Part shown: piece after piece, positions 1 through 7,031 of the stretch | Numbering within the stretch: the first letter of the stretch is position 1 | How the letters are laid out: each line of letters begins with the position of its first letter | Source: a virus | Length of the DNA stretch: 64,000 nucleotides | Virus record (IMG/VR): IMGVR_UViG_3300024999_000048 | Span: 1 to 64,000 of that record | Direction: 5' to 3' (one strand) | Translations under genes and position numbers: made by a program | The notes under the pieces: model-generated | The model's database searches: none | The model's input: only the letters and a program-made list of their open reading frames with translations | What the model was told of the DNA's origin: nothing

Positions 1-173
1 TGGATAAGGATGTTCAAGCGATTGAAATATTATTAGATGGATTAACAAAAGCACATTTGAAGAATTATGATTTTAGCCTATATGATTCAAATACTTTTAT
101 TGATATTGATTATGTTTACAATGAGCATGTAAAACAAATTGAAGAATTGGAGGCATATTGTCGTGGTTTATAA
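1..173 (+). CDS. Unknown protein, C-terminal 56 residues only
   Basis: The frame is open from base 3 to a TAA at 171-173, so the gene begins upstream of the window. The visible tail is acidic and helical-looking (DKDVQAIEILLDGL at its start, EELEAYCRGL at its end). No family recognised. The next small frame starts inside its last codons. Confidence 0.6.
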   Translation, partial: DKDVQAIEILLDGLTKAHLKNYDFSLYDSNTFIDIDYVYNEHVKQIEELEAYCRGL

Positions 174-255
174 ATTCAAGCAAGCAATTGTAAATGGTGA
201 TCAATATATTTATGGATTTGGATTTTATTTGAGTATTGTGAAGTGGTATAAGTAA
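163..255 (+). CDS. Possible 30-residue protein, GTG start
   Basis: GTG at 163 lies 10 bases after GGAGG (148-152), which sits inside the preceding gene. The frame overlaps that gene by 11 bases, as translationally coupled pairs do. The peptide (MVYKFKQAIVNGDQY...) is basic and aromatic. It has no known family and could be a chance frame. Confidence 0.35.
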   Translation: MVYKFKQAIVNGDQYIYGFGFYLSIVKWYK

Positions 256-292
256 TCCCATTAATTCATTAATAACAAGAAAGGTTGTGTAG

Positions 293-454
293 TTGATGGA
301 ATTAGGTGATAAAGTTAAAATCAGAAATGGTATGCTTAGAGGAGTAATTGTCGAGATACAAAAATCCATGAAAGGTAGAAAGATATTTGTAGTTCAAATT
401 ACTAAAAATGTTAGTAATGGATATTGGGAAGAGGAATTAGAGAAAATTATTTGA
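293..454 (+). CDS. Small unknown protein, SH3/KOW-like look
   Basis: A 53-residue frame of about 52-53 aa beginning MELGDKVKIRNGMLRG. The pattern of a short strand, a GD/N-G turn and alternating hydrophobic residues resembles small beta-barrel (KOW/SH3) proteins, which is only inference. AAGAAAGG at 277-284 gives 8 bases to TTG 293 or 11 to ATG 296, so either may be the start. Confidence 0.6.
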   Translation: MMELGDKVKIRNGMLRGVIVEIQKSMKGRKIFVVQITKNVSNGYWEEELEKII

Positions 455-562
455 CCCAACGAAACTATTAATTTATACCATATTATGGATTTAGAAACCC
501 TTATAACAGTAGTGTTTCAGGGTTTGACGAATTTAAAAATTAGAAGAAAGAAGGAAATTATT

Positions 563-874
563 ATGAAAAAGTCAGATTTGAAAACGGGAATGAGATTTAA
601 AACTAGAGATGGCGAATTATATTTGGTTTTAAAAGATTGTGAAACATATTTAGGAAATCACACTTGTTTTGTAAATTTTAATGGAAGAGGATTTAATTTT
701 GATGATAATTATACCGAGGAATTAACACTTGTACAACTAAATGAAGTAGAAGAAGATGGTTATGGCGATGTCATGGAAATTTATACTACGGAAAGAGGAT
801 TTGTTAATGGTTGCACATTAGATCCTAAAGATTTAAAGTTAATTTGGAAAAGAAATGAAGCTGAATCTAAGTAG
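563..874 (+). CDS. Unknown phage protein, 103 aa
   Basis: The start is set at ATG 563 because AGAAGAAAGAAGG lies just upstream. An in-frame ATG at 485 has no ribosome site. The N-terminus MKKSDLKTGMRFKTRDGE has the 'DLKTGM..R.G' look of small phage proteins with a beta-rich fold. An acidic middle and a basic C-terminus follow. No catalytic motif is seen and function is unknown. Confidence 0.75.
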   Translation: MKKSDLKTGMRFKTRDGELYLVLKDCETYLGNHTCFVNFNGRGFNFDDNYTEELTLVQLNEVEEDGYGDVMEIYTTERGFVNGCTLDPKDLKLIWKRNEAESK

Positions 875-924
875 CACGAAAAGCAAGTTTAATTGATTTA
901 AAACAAGAAAGGAAATGATAAATT

Positions 925-1269
925 ATGAAAACTATTTTAAAAGAAGGAACAGATTTTAAATGGATTAAGGTAAAAAATAGGCATGGTTATGAATTCCCTT
1001 GTCCTAAGTTATTAGATGGGAATAAATTACTACGTATAAGTGATCCATCTTTTAATTCAGTGGTTTATCACAGAGATAATGAAAATACACTAAAATTGGT
1101 ATTGATTAAAAATGGACAATATGAAGTCAATGGAAGACTATCAAACTTTTGGTATTGGTACGAATTAGATGAAAATCTTCAAATAACAGAAGAGAAAAAT
1201 GGTTATGGTAATTTCTTCGAACCTTTAAAACCTTTTGATGTTAAAATTAAATATGAAATAAGTCAATGA
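925..1269 (+). CDS. Unknown protein, 114 aa
   Basis: ATG 925 follows AAGAAAGG. The protein is soluble, without cysteine motifs or membrane segments apart from a single Cys near residue 26 and aromatic clusters (FWYWYEL around residue 73). It belongs to the run of short genes that opens the window. No family recognised. Confidence 0.8.
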   Translation: MKTILKEGTDFKWIKVKNRHGYEFPCPKLLDGNKLLRISDPSFNSVVYHRDNENTLKLVLIKNGQYEVNGRLSNFWYWYELDENLQITEEKNGYGNFFEPLKPFDVKIKYEISQ

Positions 1270-1320
1270 AAGCAAAACTTAAATGTATTCTAAATCAAAA
1301 AGAGAAAGAGGTAATTAATT

Positions 1321-1626
1321 ATGGAAAATATTAATAAAGCATTAGTAGATATTAAAAGCCAAACTGGTCTGGAAATTAAGAACGAAAGCAGAGAAGGTAT
1401 TCCCTTATTCAATGTTCCAAACAGACAACCATTTAAATTTAATTTAGAAATTAGTTATAATTCAATTAGAGGACAAGGAAGTTTTGAACTGCATTTTCCA
1501 TCTCTATATGTCAAAGCAAATGACGTAAGAGAATTTTCTAACCAAGTAAATTTACTAACTTTCTTGATTGAGGATTTAAACAAAGCACTTAAAAAAGATT
1601 TCAGTAATGAATGGGTATTGCAATAA
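1321..1626 (+). CDS. Unknown protein, 101 aa
   Basis: ATG 1321 follows AGAGAAAGAGG. The sequence alternates polar and hydrophobic residues (FNLEISYNSIRGQGSFELHF), suggesting a beta-sheet half, then a helical C-terminal third (NLLTFLIEDLNKALKK). No motif identified. A set of three hairpins begins directly after its stop codon. Confidence 0.8.
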   Translation: MENINKALVDIKSQTGLEIKNESREGIPLFNVPNRQPFKFNLEISYNSIRGQGSFELHFPSLYVKANDVREFSNQVNLLTFLIEDLNKALKKDFSNEWVLQ

Positions 1627-1627
1627 C

Positions 1628-1694
1628 ACTGGTCTGAGCCAGTATAAAACGCCTTAAGCTCAGAGCGTTAGCAGGGTTGATAATAATCCTGCTA
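1628..1694 (+). other. Three consecutive small hairpins
   Basis: Directly after the stop at 1626 come ACTGG/CCAGT (1628-1643), AACGC/GCGTT (1648-1669) and TAGCAGG/CCTGCTA (1669-1694). They are richer in G and C than the surroundings and precede the ribosome site of the next gene. They could form a transcript-end or RNA-stability element. There is no T-run for a classic terminator and no tRNA cloverleaf. Confidence 0.4.
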
Positions 1695-1724
1695 GGTGGT
1701 ATCAAAAAAGAAAGGATGATTAAA

Positions 1725-1964
1725 ATGTATTATAAAAACGAGTGGAAAATGATTTTATTAACAGGAGCAGGGAAGGAGGAACAAGAAGAACAAATAGTTG
1801 AAGGAGAATTAGTTCAAGAAGGAAATGATATTTTATTTAAAAGCAGAGAACTTAATATTGTCTATGATAAAAATATATGGCATAAACTTAATGAAGTATC
1901 TAATGAATGGAATAAGTTTATTTATCTATATGTTGAAAAGGATAATTATAGACAGTTCCATTAA
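1725..1964 (+). CDS. Unknown acidic protein, 79 aa
   Basis: The start is ATG 1725, behind AAGAAAGGATGATTAAA, a leader string that recurs before many genes here. In-frame ATG 1677 lies in the preceding hairpin region. The N-terminal part is acidic (GKEEQEEQIVEGELVQEG). No known family. Confidence 0.75.
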   Translation: MYYKNEWKMILLTGAGKEEQEEQIVEGELVQEGNDILFKSRELNIVYDKNIWHKLNEVSNEWNKFIYLYVEKDNYRQFH

Positions 1965-1995
1965 AAAGTAAAACTTATGGGAAAAATAATTTTAT

Positions 1996-2024
1996 TTGAT
2001 TTTGTTCTTAGAATACATTACAAT
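1996..2024 (+). promoter_or_regulatory. Sigma-70-type promoter with inverted repeat over the -10
   Basis: TTGATT (1996-2001), 17-base spacer, TACAAT (2019-2024). An inverted repeat AGAATACA (2010-2017)/TGTATTCT (2031-2038) spans the -10 and the expected start point, and a second hairpin TAGAGT/ACTCTA follows near 2040-2055. It would drive the HNH gene at 2132. The overlap suggests repressor control or an RNA hairpin, which is inference. Confidence 0.6.
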
Positions 2025-2131
2025 ATTTGGTGTATTCTATAGAGTGAGAACTCTAAAATTATAAAGGAGGGTAGAGAGGAAAACTTAATATAGTTAAATA
2101 ATAATAAATAAAAGAGGAGAGATATTAGAAA

Positions 2132-3031
2132 TTGGCAACAATAAAACAATTGGAAGCAATAGATAGACTAAGAAAAGAAAAGTTTGCAAGAGAACATAAA
2201 ATTATAAACGGAGTTGACCATAAATTTTGTAATAAACATCACATTTATTTTCCAGAAGAAGATATATGGTTTCCATCAACATTAGAATTTTTTCATAACA
2301 GCAACAAAAATAAAACGGATGGTTTGCATCCTTGGTGTAAAAGATGTGCAAGCGACAAATCTAGCATTAATTATCTAGAAAATAGAGAAAGAAGTGATTT
2401 AGCTCATAAAAAATATGAAGGGTCTGAAAAACATAAAGCATGGTCTGCTAGAAATTATCAAATGTTTAAAGATAAGCAATCACAATGGAGAAAAGATAAT
2501 CCAGAAAAATGTAGGGAATATTCTAAACAACATAGAATACATGATATTACAGAGGCTGAATGGAAGAAAGAATTAGAAGTATTTAATTATGAATGTGCAT
2601 ATTGTGGAATCAGTGAAGAAGAAAGTATAAAAATACTAAAACAAAGACTTCATAAAGATCATGGAGACCATCTAGGAGCAAATGATTTAAGAAATAGCAT
2701 CCCTGCATGTAGAAGTTGTAATAGTAAAAAACATCAGGATGACATAGATGATTGGTATAAGAATAGAAAATTTTATACCGAAGAAAGATATAATAAAATT
2801 ATCTGGTGGCTCACAGAAGGATATAAAGATTACATAGAAGACAAACCACCGTATAGAATAATTAGGAAACAAAATGAGGGTAGAAAAGATTTTCATTGGG
2901 AGTTATGGACTGTTGATGAAATGAGGAATATGATGGAATGTATTGATATTAAAGGTAAAAGAAAAGAAATAATAAAAGATATTGAAGGAGGTATTTTAGA
3001 TGAATACTTAATGCAAGAAACGGCTAAATAA
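2132..3031 (+). CDS. HNH homing-type endonuclease, 299 aa
   Basis: Predicted metal-dependent DNA nuclease. The C-terminal half (about residues 150-210) carries CAYCG, then HKDHGDH, then N..PACRSCNSKK, which is the HNH core flanked by two zinc-binding Cys pairs. The N-terminal third has another Cys/His cluster (CNKHHIYF, CKRCAS) that may be an extra zinc or DNA-binding module. TTG 2132 is the start, 9 bases after GAGGAGA. A paralogue with the same domain order lies at 50973. It is followed by a structured non-coding stretch. Free-standing homing activity is the family expectation and the target is unknown. Confidence 0.9.
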   Translation: MATIKQLEAIDRLRKEKFAREHKIINGVDHKFCNKHHIYFPEEDIWFPSTLEFFHNSNKNKTDGLHPWCKRCASDKSSINYLENRERSDLAHKKYEGSEKHKAWSARNYQMFKDKQSQWRKDNPEKCREYSKQHRIHDITEAEWKKELEVFNYECAYCGISEEESIKILKQRLHKDHGDHLGANDLRNSIPACRSCNSKKHQDDIDDWYKNRKFYTEERYNKIIWWLTEGYKDYIEDKPPYRIIRKQNEGRKDFHWELWTVDEMRNMMECIDIKGKRKEIIKDIEGGILDEYLMQETAK

Positions 3032-3035
3032 TAAA

Positions 3036-3357
3036 AACCTTGATCACATATAATAATAGTAGTGGTTAAGGTTGGGTAGTTTTAAGGCATGAAAATCCAT
3101 TGCCACGACTACATGGTCAGAACATTTATAACAGAACTCAATATTATTTACATGAGATTTTCAAACGACCGAATAACGGACATTAGAGCGTTACGCAATT
3201 ATGCGAAATGAGATTAAGTATTCCCCGTATTTGGTGAAAAACGTTGCTATAACCTAACTGTACGTTATTCGTATAGTTAGAGTCCTAAGTAACAGTCTGT
3301 GACTTTAAAGACGCAGGGAGCGACTTTTAACGCTACCCAATATTGGGGAACGTCTTT
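3036..3357 (+). ncRNA. Candidate structured RNA downstream of the HNH gene
   Basis: A gene-free stretch, visibly less AT-rich than its surroundings. It holds a 12-bp stem 3036-3047/3062-3073, an 11-bp perfect stem 3254-3264/3270-3280 with a 5-base loop, and an outer stem 3307-3313/3351-3357. The outer stem encloses AGCG/CGCT and CCCA/TGGG hairpins in a three-way junction. No open frame of note and no convincing group I or group II intron core was found. It could be an intron remnant, a large phage RNA or a long leader for the small gene at 3426. The class is unassigned. Confidence 0.45.
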
Positions 3358-3425
3358 AATAATTTAATAAATGCTTCGTATGTATTACAGATGAAGTAAA
3401 ATAAAATCAAAGGATGTGAATAACA

Positions 3426-3566
3426 ATGACAAAAGAACAAATCAAACATTCTTGTTGGAATTGCTTGCTCCTTAACCTAGATAAAGCAGAATACAAATCC
3501 TGTATCAAAGGCCACAAACTAAAATTAATCTTCAATGTAAACGAATGCTCAGATTGGGATGGTTAA
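3426..3566 (+). CDS. Small Cys-rich protein, 46 aa
   Basis: ATG 3426 follows AAGGATG. The peptide has CWNC near the N-terminus, then C..GH and a late C..W, enough ligands for one zinc site. It directly follows the structured RNA region. No family name assigned. Confidence 0.7.
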   Translation: MTKEQIKHSCWNCLLLNLDKAEYKSCIKGHKLKLIFNVNECSDWDG

Positions 3567-3643
3567 TATCGATACCCAAAATATGGTATAACAGTCGCAC
3601 CATCCTTTATCTAACTTTATTTTTATATTTATACTAAACTCTA

Positions 3644-3672
3644 TTGTAATCTTGTTCCAATATTGATATACT
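3644..3672 (+). promoter_or_regulatory. Sigma-70-type promoter
   Basis: TTGTAA (3644-3649), 17-base spacer, TATACT (3667-3672), 41 bases before the ATG at 3713. Good spacing and near-consensus hexamers. Confidence 0.55.
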
Positions 3673-3712
3673 AGTATTAATAAAGAAATAAAAATAAAAA
3701 GGAAGTGATAAA

Positions 3713-3916
3713 ATGGAAGTTGAAGAGAGAATTAAAAACAGTATCAACATTGAGTTCAGAGATTTTAATGGAAACAAACATCTTTATTACAATGAAGAAA
3801 CGCCGTCTGAACAAATTAACTTTATTGGTTTTAGTATTGGAAACTTCATAAAATCATTAGGTTGGCCTAATGACACTGTAAAAGAAATATTGAAAAGTAT
3901 TGATGAAAATAGTTAA
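3713..3916 (+). CDS. Unknown protein, 67 aa
   Basis: ATG 3713 follows AAAAAGGAAG and the promoter at 3644. It is a short acidic protein with an IKNSINIEFRDFNGN start and a helical end. A hairpin right after the stop makes it look monocistronic. No family recognised. Confidence 0.75.
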   Translation: MEVEERIKNSINIEFRDFNGNKHLYYNEETPSEQINFIGFSIGNFIKSLGWPNDTVKEILKSIDENS

Positions 3917-3948
3917 GGGATTGGATTTTTAGGGGAAGCAATTCCCTT
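3915..3948 (+). terminator. Probable intrinsic terminator
   Basis: AAGGGATTG (3915-3923) pairs with CAA-T-TCCCTT (3939-3948, one bulged T), followed by TCTTCTT. It directly follows the stop of the 67-residue gene. Confidence 0.5.
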
Positions 3949-4018
3949 TCTTCTTAAAAATTTGTATATTGCATAAATTAGATCATAAATAAATTTTAAA
4001 TAAAAGGAGAAAATACAT

Positions 4019-4264
4019 ATGAAAATCGGAACAAACGTCACAATCAAATTAAATCTAATTCCTAATCAAATCTACGGAGGAGCAATATTTGTGCCTGAAA
4101 TGGAAGAATTTTGTGGTAGAAGTGCAGTTATCACAGAGATATTATTTCCTGTTGTAAATGAAGGTGAAAGTAAATTTAGTTATGGATTAGGTATTGATAT
4201 GAACAAGGAATTTGAATTTACTGATGAGATGTTGGATGTTGTGGAATTGGGTAAAGTAGCATAG
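4019..4264 (+). CDS. Unknown protein, 81 aa, beta-rich
   Basis: ATG 4019 after AAAAGGAG. The start MKIGTNVTIKLNLIPNQIYGG and later 'FCGRSAVITEIL' look like a small beta-barrel protein similar in style to SH3/KOW-like phage proteins (inference from pattern only). First gene of a run continuing to 6642. Confidence 0.75.
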   Translation: MKIGTNVTIKLNLIPNQIYGGAIFVPEMEEFCGRSAVITEILFPVVNEGESKFSYGLGIDMNKEFEFTDEMLDVVELGKVA

Positions 4265-4293
4265 AGATTAGTTATTTGAAGGAGGAATATATA

Positions 4294-4479
4294 ATGAAAA
4301 AAGTTGATCCAATGACAGCTTTAAATGCAATATTCTTTGAAAACAAAAGAGTATACGTAGAACACAATGTAAACTGTCTTAATTACTCAAGAGAATTTAA
4401 ATTAGGTAAAAATATTGGAATAATGTCTGAGATACCAGTAACGGTTTTAATTCATGGTAATTGGTTTATTGTAGGATAA
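4294..4479 (+). CDS. Unknown protein, 61 aa
   Basis: The start is ATG 4294, seven bases after GAAGGAGG. The in-frame ATG at 4276 overlaps that ribosome site and is unlikely. Short, mixed alpha/beta and without motifs. Confidence 0.7.
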   Translation: MKKVDPMTALNAIFFENKRVYVEHNVNCLNYSREFKLGKNIGIMSEIPVTVLIHGNWFIVG

Positions 4480-4531
4480 TTTAAAAGGCAGATTTCCTAG
4501 TATTGTAAGAAAGAAAGAAAGGATGATTAAA

Positions 4532-4756
4532 ATGGAAAATTACACTCCTGAAAAACACGGAATAGTAACAGCAATTAGACTTTTCTATGAAAATGACAGA
4601 CAACCAATGGCAGAATTAGCTTTTTGTTTTGGTGGTACGGATATTATCGAATGGACAAATGTTAGTCAAAGAGAAAAATATAGTAAAGGAATTAACGGTT
4701 ATACTTTTTTCTTTGATGAAAGACAGCAGAATAGTTTTGAAAGTTTTAAAAAATAA
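4532..4756 (+). CDS. Unknown protein, 74 aa
   Basis: ATG 4532 follows AAGAAAGGATGATTAAA, so the upstream in-frame ATG 4523 is part of the leader. Contains FCFGGTDIIEW in the middle. Nothing diagnostic. Confidence 0.75.
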   Translation: MENYTPEKHGIVTAIRLFYENDRQPMAELAFCFGGTDIIEWTNVSQREKYSKGINGYTFFFDERQQNSFESFKK

Positions 4757-4782
4757 TTAAAATTTGAAAGGATGGATTAAAA

Positions 4783-5085
4783 ATGAAAATTTATAAATTA
4801 TATAGAATTGATGGATTTTCAGGTGATTCATATTATTGTATTCCTAATGAAATAACATTAGGTTATTATGTTTCAAGAGAAAAAGCAGAAGCACATCCAG
4901 AATATCAACTATGGCTTAAAAAAGAGCAAGAGCAAAATAAGCTATATGAGAAGATTAAAGGACTATCAGATGAACAAATTGAAAATACATTATCGTCTGA
5001 AGAATTAGATATACTCAACGAAAATGACAGTTATCATAGTGAACCAAATTATGTTGGAATAATAGAGATTGATGTTATAGATTAG
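4783..5085 (+). CDS. Unknown protein, 100 aa
   Basis: ATG 4783 follows GAAAGGATG. The N-terminal third (YKLYRIDGFSGDSYYCIP) looks beta-rich and carries 'YYVSREKAEAH', a pattern seen in many small phage proteins that read like single-domain binding modules. A charged helix rich in Lys and Glu follows. Function unknown. Confidence 0.8.
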   Translation: MKIYKLYRIDGFSGDSYYCIPNEITLGYYVSREKAEAHPEYQLWLKKEQEQNKLYEKIKGLSDEQIENTLSSEELDILNENDSYHSEPNYVGIIEIDVID

Positions 5086-5144
5086 AATTACTTTAAAATA
5101 TAACTTTTATCTGAAATTATTATAAACAAGAAAGGATGATTAAA

Positions 5145-5552
5145 ATGTCAGTATTAATTTGTAGTACAATTTATGGTGGTTGTGGGTATGTTGGCAGTAA
5201 TAGAGATTTTTCAAGTAGTGATGATGGAGATTTTGTATTTTGCCCTGCTTGTGGCGAAGACCATGCTTTTCAAATTCTCAAACAAAATATTAATGGATTG
5301 ACAAATGAAAATAATTATGAAAAAGCAAAAGAATTAATGATAGGTTATTATAAAGAAACTCCAAGAAAAATATTTAATACTGCTCTAGAAGTTTCGGTTG
5401 CCGGATACAACGAAATACTTTATGAAAATGAGTTTTATCAAATAGTTGGTGGAAGAGATACTACTTTATTTGTAAGAGGAGAAGGTAGTAGAAGTGAACC
5501 AAGTGAAATTGATGTTAGTAAAGTAGAACAGTTTATAAGTTCAATACGTTAA
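5145..5552 (+). CDS. Zinc-ribbon protein, 135 aa
   Basis: ATG 5145 after AAGAAAGGATGATTAAA. Cys residues at the N-terminus (CSTIYGGCG) and a later CPACGEDH give a two-pair zinc ribbon in the first 40 residues. The C-terminal two thirds are helical then beta, without catalytic residues I recognise. One of many zinc-ribbon genes in the window. Confidence 0.8.
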   Translation: MSVLICSTIYGGCGYVGSNRDFSSSDDGDFVFCPACGEDHAFQILKQNINGLTNENNYEKAKELMIGYYKETPRKIFNTALEVSVAGYNEILYENEFYQIVGGRDTTLFVRGEGSRSEPSEIDVSKVEQFISSIR

Positions 5553-5569
5553 AAGAAGGAAGATTAAAT

Positions 5570-5746
5570 ATGAAAAACATTGATGAACTAAGTGAAGAAT
5601 ATCGCAGAGCATGTAAACAAGAAATGATGAATGATTTAGTCAAAGAGTTTAATCTACTATTAGTTAATGAAAATGTTTCTGGAGAAAAGATAAGTTTGAC
5701 TTTTCAAATGTTAATGAATACTATTAAAATTTCTCAAATGAGTTAA
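5570..5746 (+). CDS. Small helical protein, 58 aa
   Basis: ATG 5570 after AGAAGGAAG. The sequence MKNIDELSEEYRRACKQEMM predicts two amphipathic helices. Unknown function. Seventeen bases separate it from the gene before. Confidence 0.7.
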   Translation: MKNIDELSEEYRRACKQEMMNDLVKEFNLLLVNENVSGEKISLTFQMLMNTIKISQMS

Positions 5747-5782
5747 ATTATAATTTTAAAAAAGAAAGGATTGATAATCTAA

Positions 5783-6040
5783 ATGTATAAAGAAAATGAT
5801 AAAGTTATGGTCACATGTAAAGAGATTAGTAGTAAAGATGAGTTGGCCTATATTGCTTCAAGAACTCCCTTTGGTGCATATGAAGTGACATTACTAATGG
5901 ATCATAAGCCTAGTAGTGGATTTGATCCTGTTAGAGTTTTTAGCATAGAACAAATGCGCTTTGCTACTAAGCAGGAAGTTACTGATAATGTAAGAGAGTG
6001 GGAAGTGAGACATAATTATAAGTTAGGAGGAATGATTTAA
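5783..6040 (+). CDS. Unknown protein, 85 aa
   Basis: ATG 5783 after AAGAAAGGATTG. Begins MYKENDKVMVTCKEI and contains several beta-like segments. The next ATG follows the stop by one base, so the two genes are probably co-translated. Confidence 0.75.
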   Translation: MYKENDKVMVTCKEISSKDELAYIASRTPFGAYEVTLLMDHKPSSGFDPVRVFSIEQMRFATKQEVTDNVREWEVRHNYKLGGMI

Positions 6041-6041
6041 G

Positions 6042-6263
6042 ATGTCAAAATGTAAATACTGTGTGATTTTACCATTAAGAATAGGTAAAGCAAAAGAAGT
6101 TCTAGGGGATAGGGTTTTTCATTGTATTGTCAATAATGACAAAGTAGAAATTTTAGATGATAATTCAGAAAGAAAAATTCATGAGATGGAATTAAATGAA
6201 GTTAAGTTTGTGGATTATACTGATGTCTACTATAAAGATGATGTAACTATGTGGTTAAGATAG
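6042..6263 (+). CDS. Unknown protein, 73 aa
   Basis: ATG 6042, with its ribosome site TTAGGAGG inside the previous gene. The N-terminus has CKYC, a possible half zinc site, then beta-like segments. No family recognised. Confidence 0.75.
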   Translation: MSKCKYCVILPLRIGKAKEVLGDRVFHCIVNNDKVEILDDNSERKIHEMELNEVKFVDYTDVYYKDDVTMWLR

Positions 6264-6315
6264 GCATTAAAATCACTCTTTGGTCGGATTACAAATTAAG
6301 AAAGAAGGAATAAAA

Positions 6316-6642
6316 ATGAACAACAAAAATTTTAAATATCTATATATCATATCTTCTTATGCTGGTGATAGAGGAAACGTTGAGCAAGGTATATATAAAA
6401 TGAATTTAAATACTGAAGAGATGAGAAAAGCATGTGATGAAGATTTTCAAAAAAATTATCCTGAAGTAATAGTTGGTATGCATTTGTGTTCATCGATAGT
6501 TATTGAAATAAAAGATATCGGAATTGATGCGTTCATTAAAAATGGAGATGAATGCTGTAACAAATACCAACAAGAGCAAAAGGATATTGAAAAACGTGAA
6601 TTAGCCGAACTTGAAAGATTACAAAAGAAATACAACCAATAA
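6316..6642 (+). CDS. Unknown protein with charged coiled-coil tail, 108 aa
   Basis: ATG 6316 follows AGAAAGAAGG. The in-frame ATG at 6280 lacks a ribosome site. A globular N-terminal part (FKYLYIISSYAGDRGN) is followed by a Gln/Glu/Lys-rich helix of about 30 residues. Last gene before a strong terminator. Confidence 0.75.
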   Translation: MNNKNFKYLYIISSYAGDRGNVEQGIYKMNLNTEEMRKACDEDFQKNYPEVIVGMHLCSSIVIEIKDIGIDAFIKNGDECCNKYQQEQKDIEKRELAELERLQKKYNQ

Positions 6643-6651
6643 TAGAGAACT

Positions 6652-6712
6652 ATATTTCCCCACTAAATCCATAAAAATAAATGGATATTTGTGAGGGAAA
6701 TATTTATTTTTA
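6652..6712 (+). terminator. Strong intrinsic terminator
   Basis: The left arm (ATATTTCCC...TAAATCCAT, from 6652) pairs with the right arm (ATGGATATTTGTGAGGGAAATAT, ending about 6703), and a T-rich run follows (6703-6712). It ends the 4.0-6.6 kb transcription unit. Confidence 0.8.
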
Positions 6713-6714
6713 TA

Positions 6715-6743
6715 TTGTATTACATACAGCACTATGATATAAT
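6715..6743 (+). promoter_or_regulatory. Sigma-70-type promoter
   Basis: TTGTAT (6715-6720), 17-base spacer, TATAAT (6738-6743), directly after the terminator and 33 bases before the ATG at 6776. Confidence 0.7.
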
Positions 6744-6775
6744 TATATCAATCAATACAAAAGGAGTTGTTACAT

Positions 6776-6961
6776 ATGAGTGAAAATCCATATCAAGCAA
6801 ATGGTTATGAAAGCCGTAAACATTATTTGCAATGTATGTCTGAAGACTACGCAGTACCTTTAGAAATTGTTTATTCCCTTGCAGATATGCTTGGGCCTAG
6901 CGAAGATTTTGATGGCTTGGTCAATGCTTTAGAAGATGCTGAAGGAGAATTTGAAGAGTAG
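6776..6961 (+). CDS. Small acidic protein, paralogue of the 35247 gene, 61 aa
   Basis: ATG 6776 follows AAAGGAG, and the in-frame ATG 6767 lies in that site. It shares the pattern YQ-x2-GY-x-S/N-RK ... ED-x3-P-L ... FD-x-LV with the 64-residue protein at 35247, so the two are paralogues. It stands alone between a promoter (6715) and a hairpin (6976), so it appears to be expressed separately. Function unknown. Net charge is strongly negative, as in some DNA-mimic or inhibitor proteins (speculation). Confidence 0.8.
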   Translation: MSENPYQANGYESRKHYLQCMSEDYAVPLEIVYSLADMLGPSEDFDGLVNALEDAEGEFEE

Positions 6962-6975
6962 GTAAGCTAAAACAT

Positions 6976-6998
6976 AAGGGAGTTTAACAAACTCCCTT
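6976..6998 (+). terminator. Terminator-like hairpin
   Basis: Perfect 10-bp stem AAGGGAGTTT/AAACTCCCTT with a 3-base loop directly after the 61-residue gene. The T-run is poor (AATATTAAAAT), so termination may be partial. Confidence 0.6.
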
Positions 6999-7031
6999 AA
7001 TATTAAAATAAATTTAAAGGAGTCGATCTAA

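Noticed and set aside
97-369. Reverse-strand reading frames throughout the window
   Set aside because: All lie opposite genes or in their gaps, lack ribosome sites and have low-complexity Ile/Phe/Ser composition. None has a recognisable domain.
1628-1694. Degenerate tRNA
   Set aside because: The segment AAGCTCAGAGC recalls a D-arm, but no acceptor stem, 7-base anticodon loop or GTTC T-arm can be formed.
3036-3357. Group I intron or HEARO/OMEGA RNA beside the HNH gene
   Set aside because: A weak GACTA/TAGAGTC pairing exists, but the remaining conserved core segments and an interrupted host gene are absent. The HNH protein has no RuvC parts, so it is not IscB-like.
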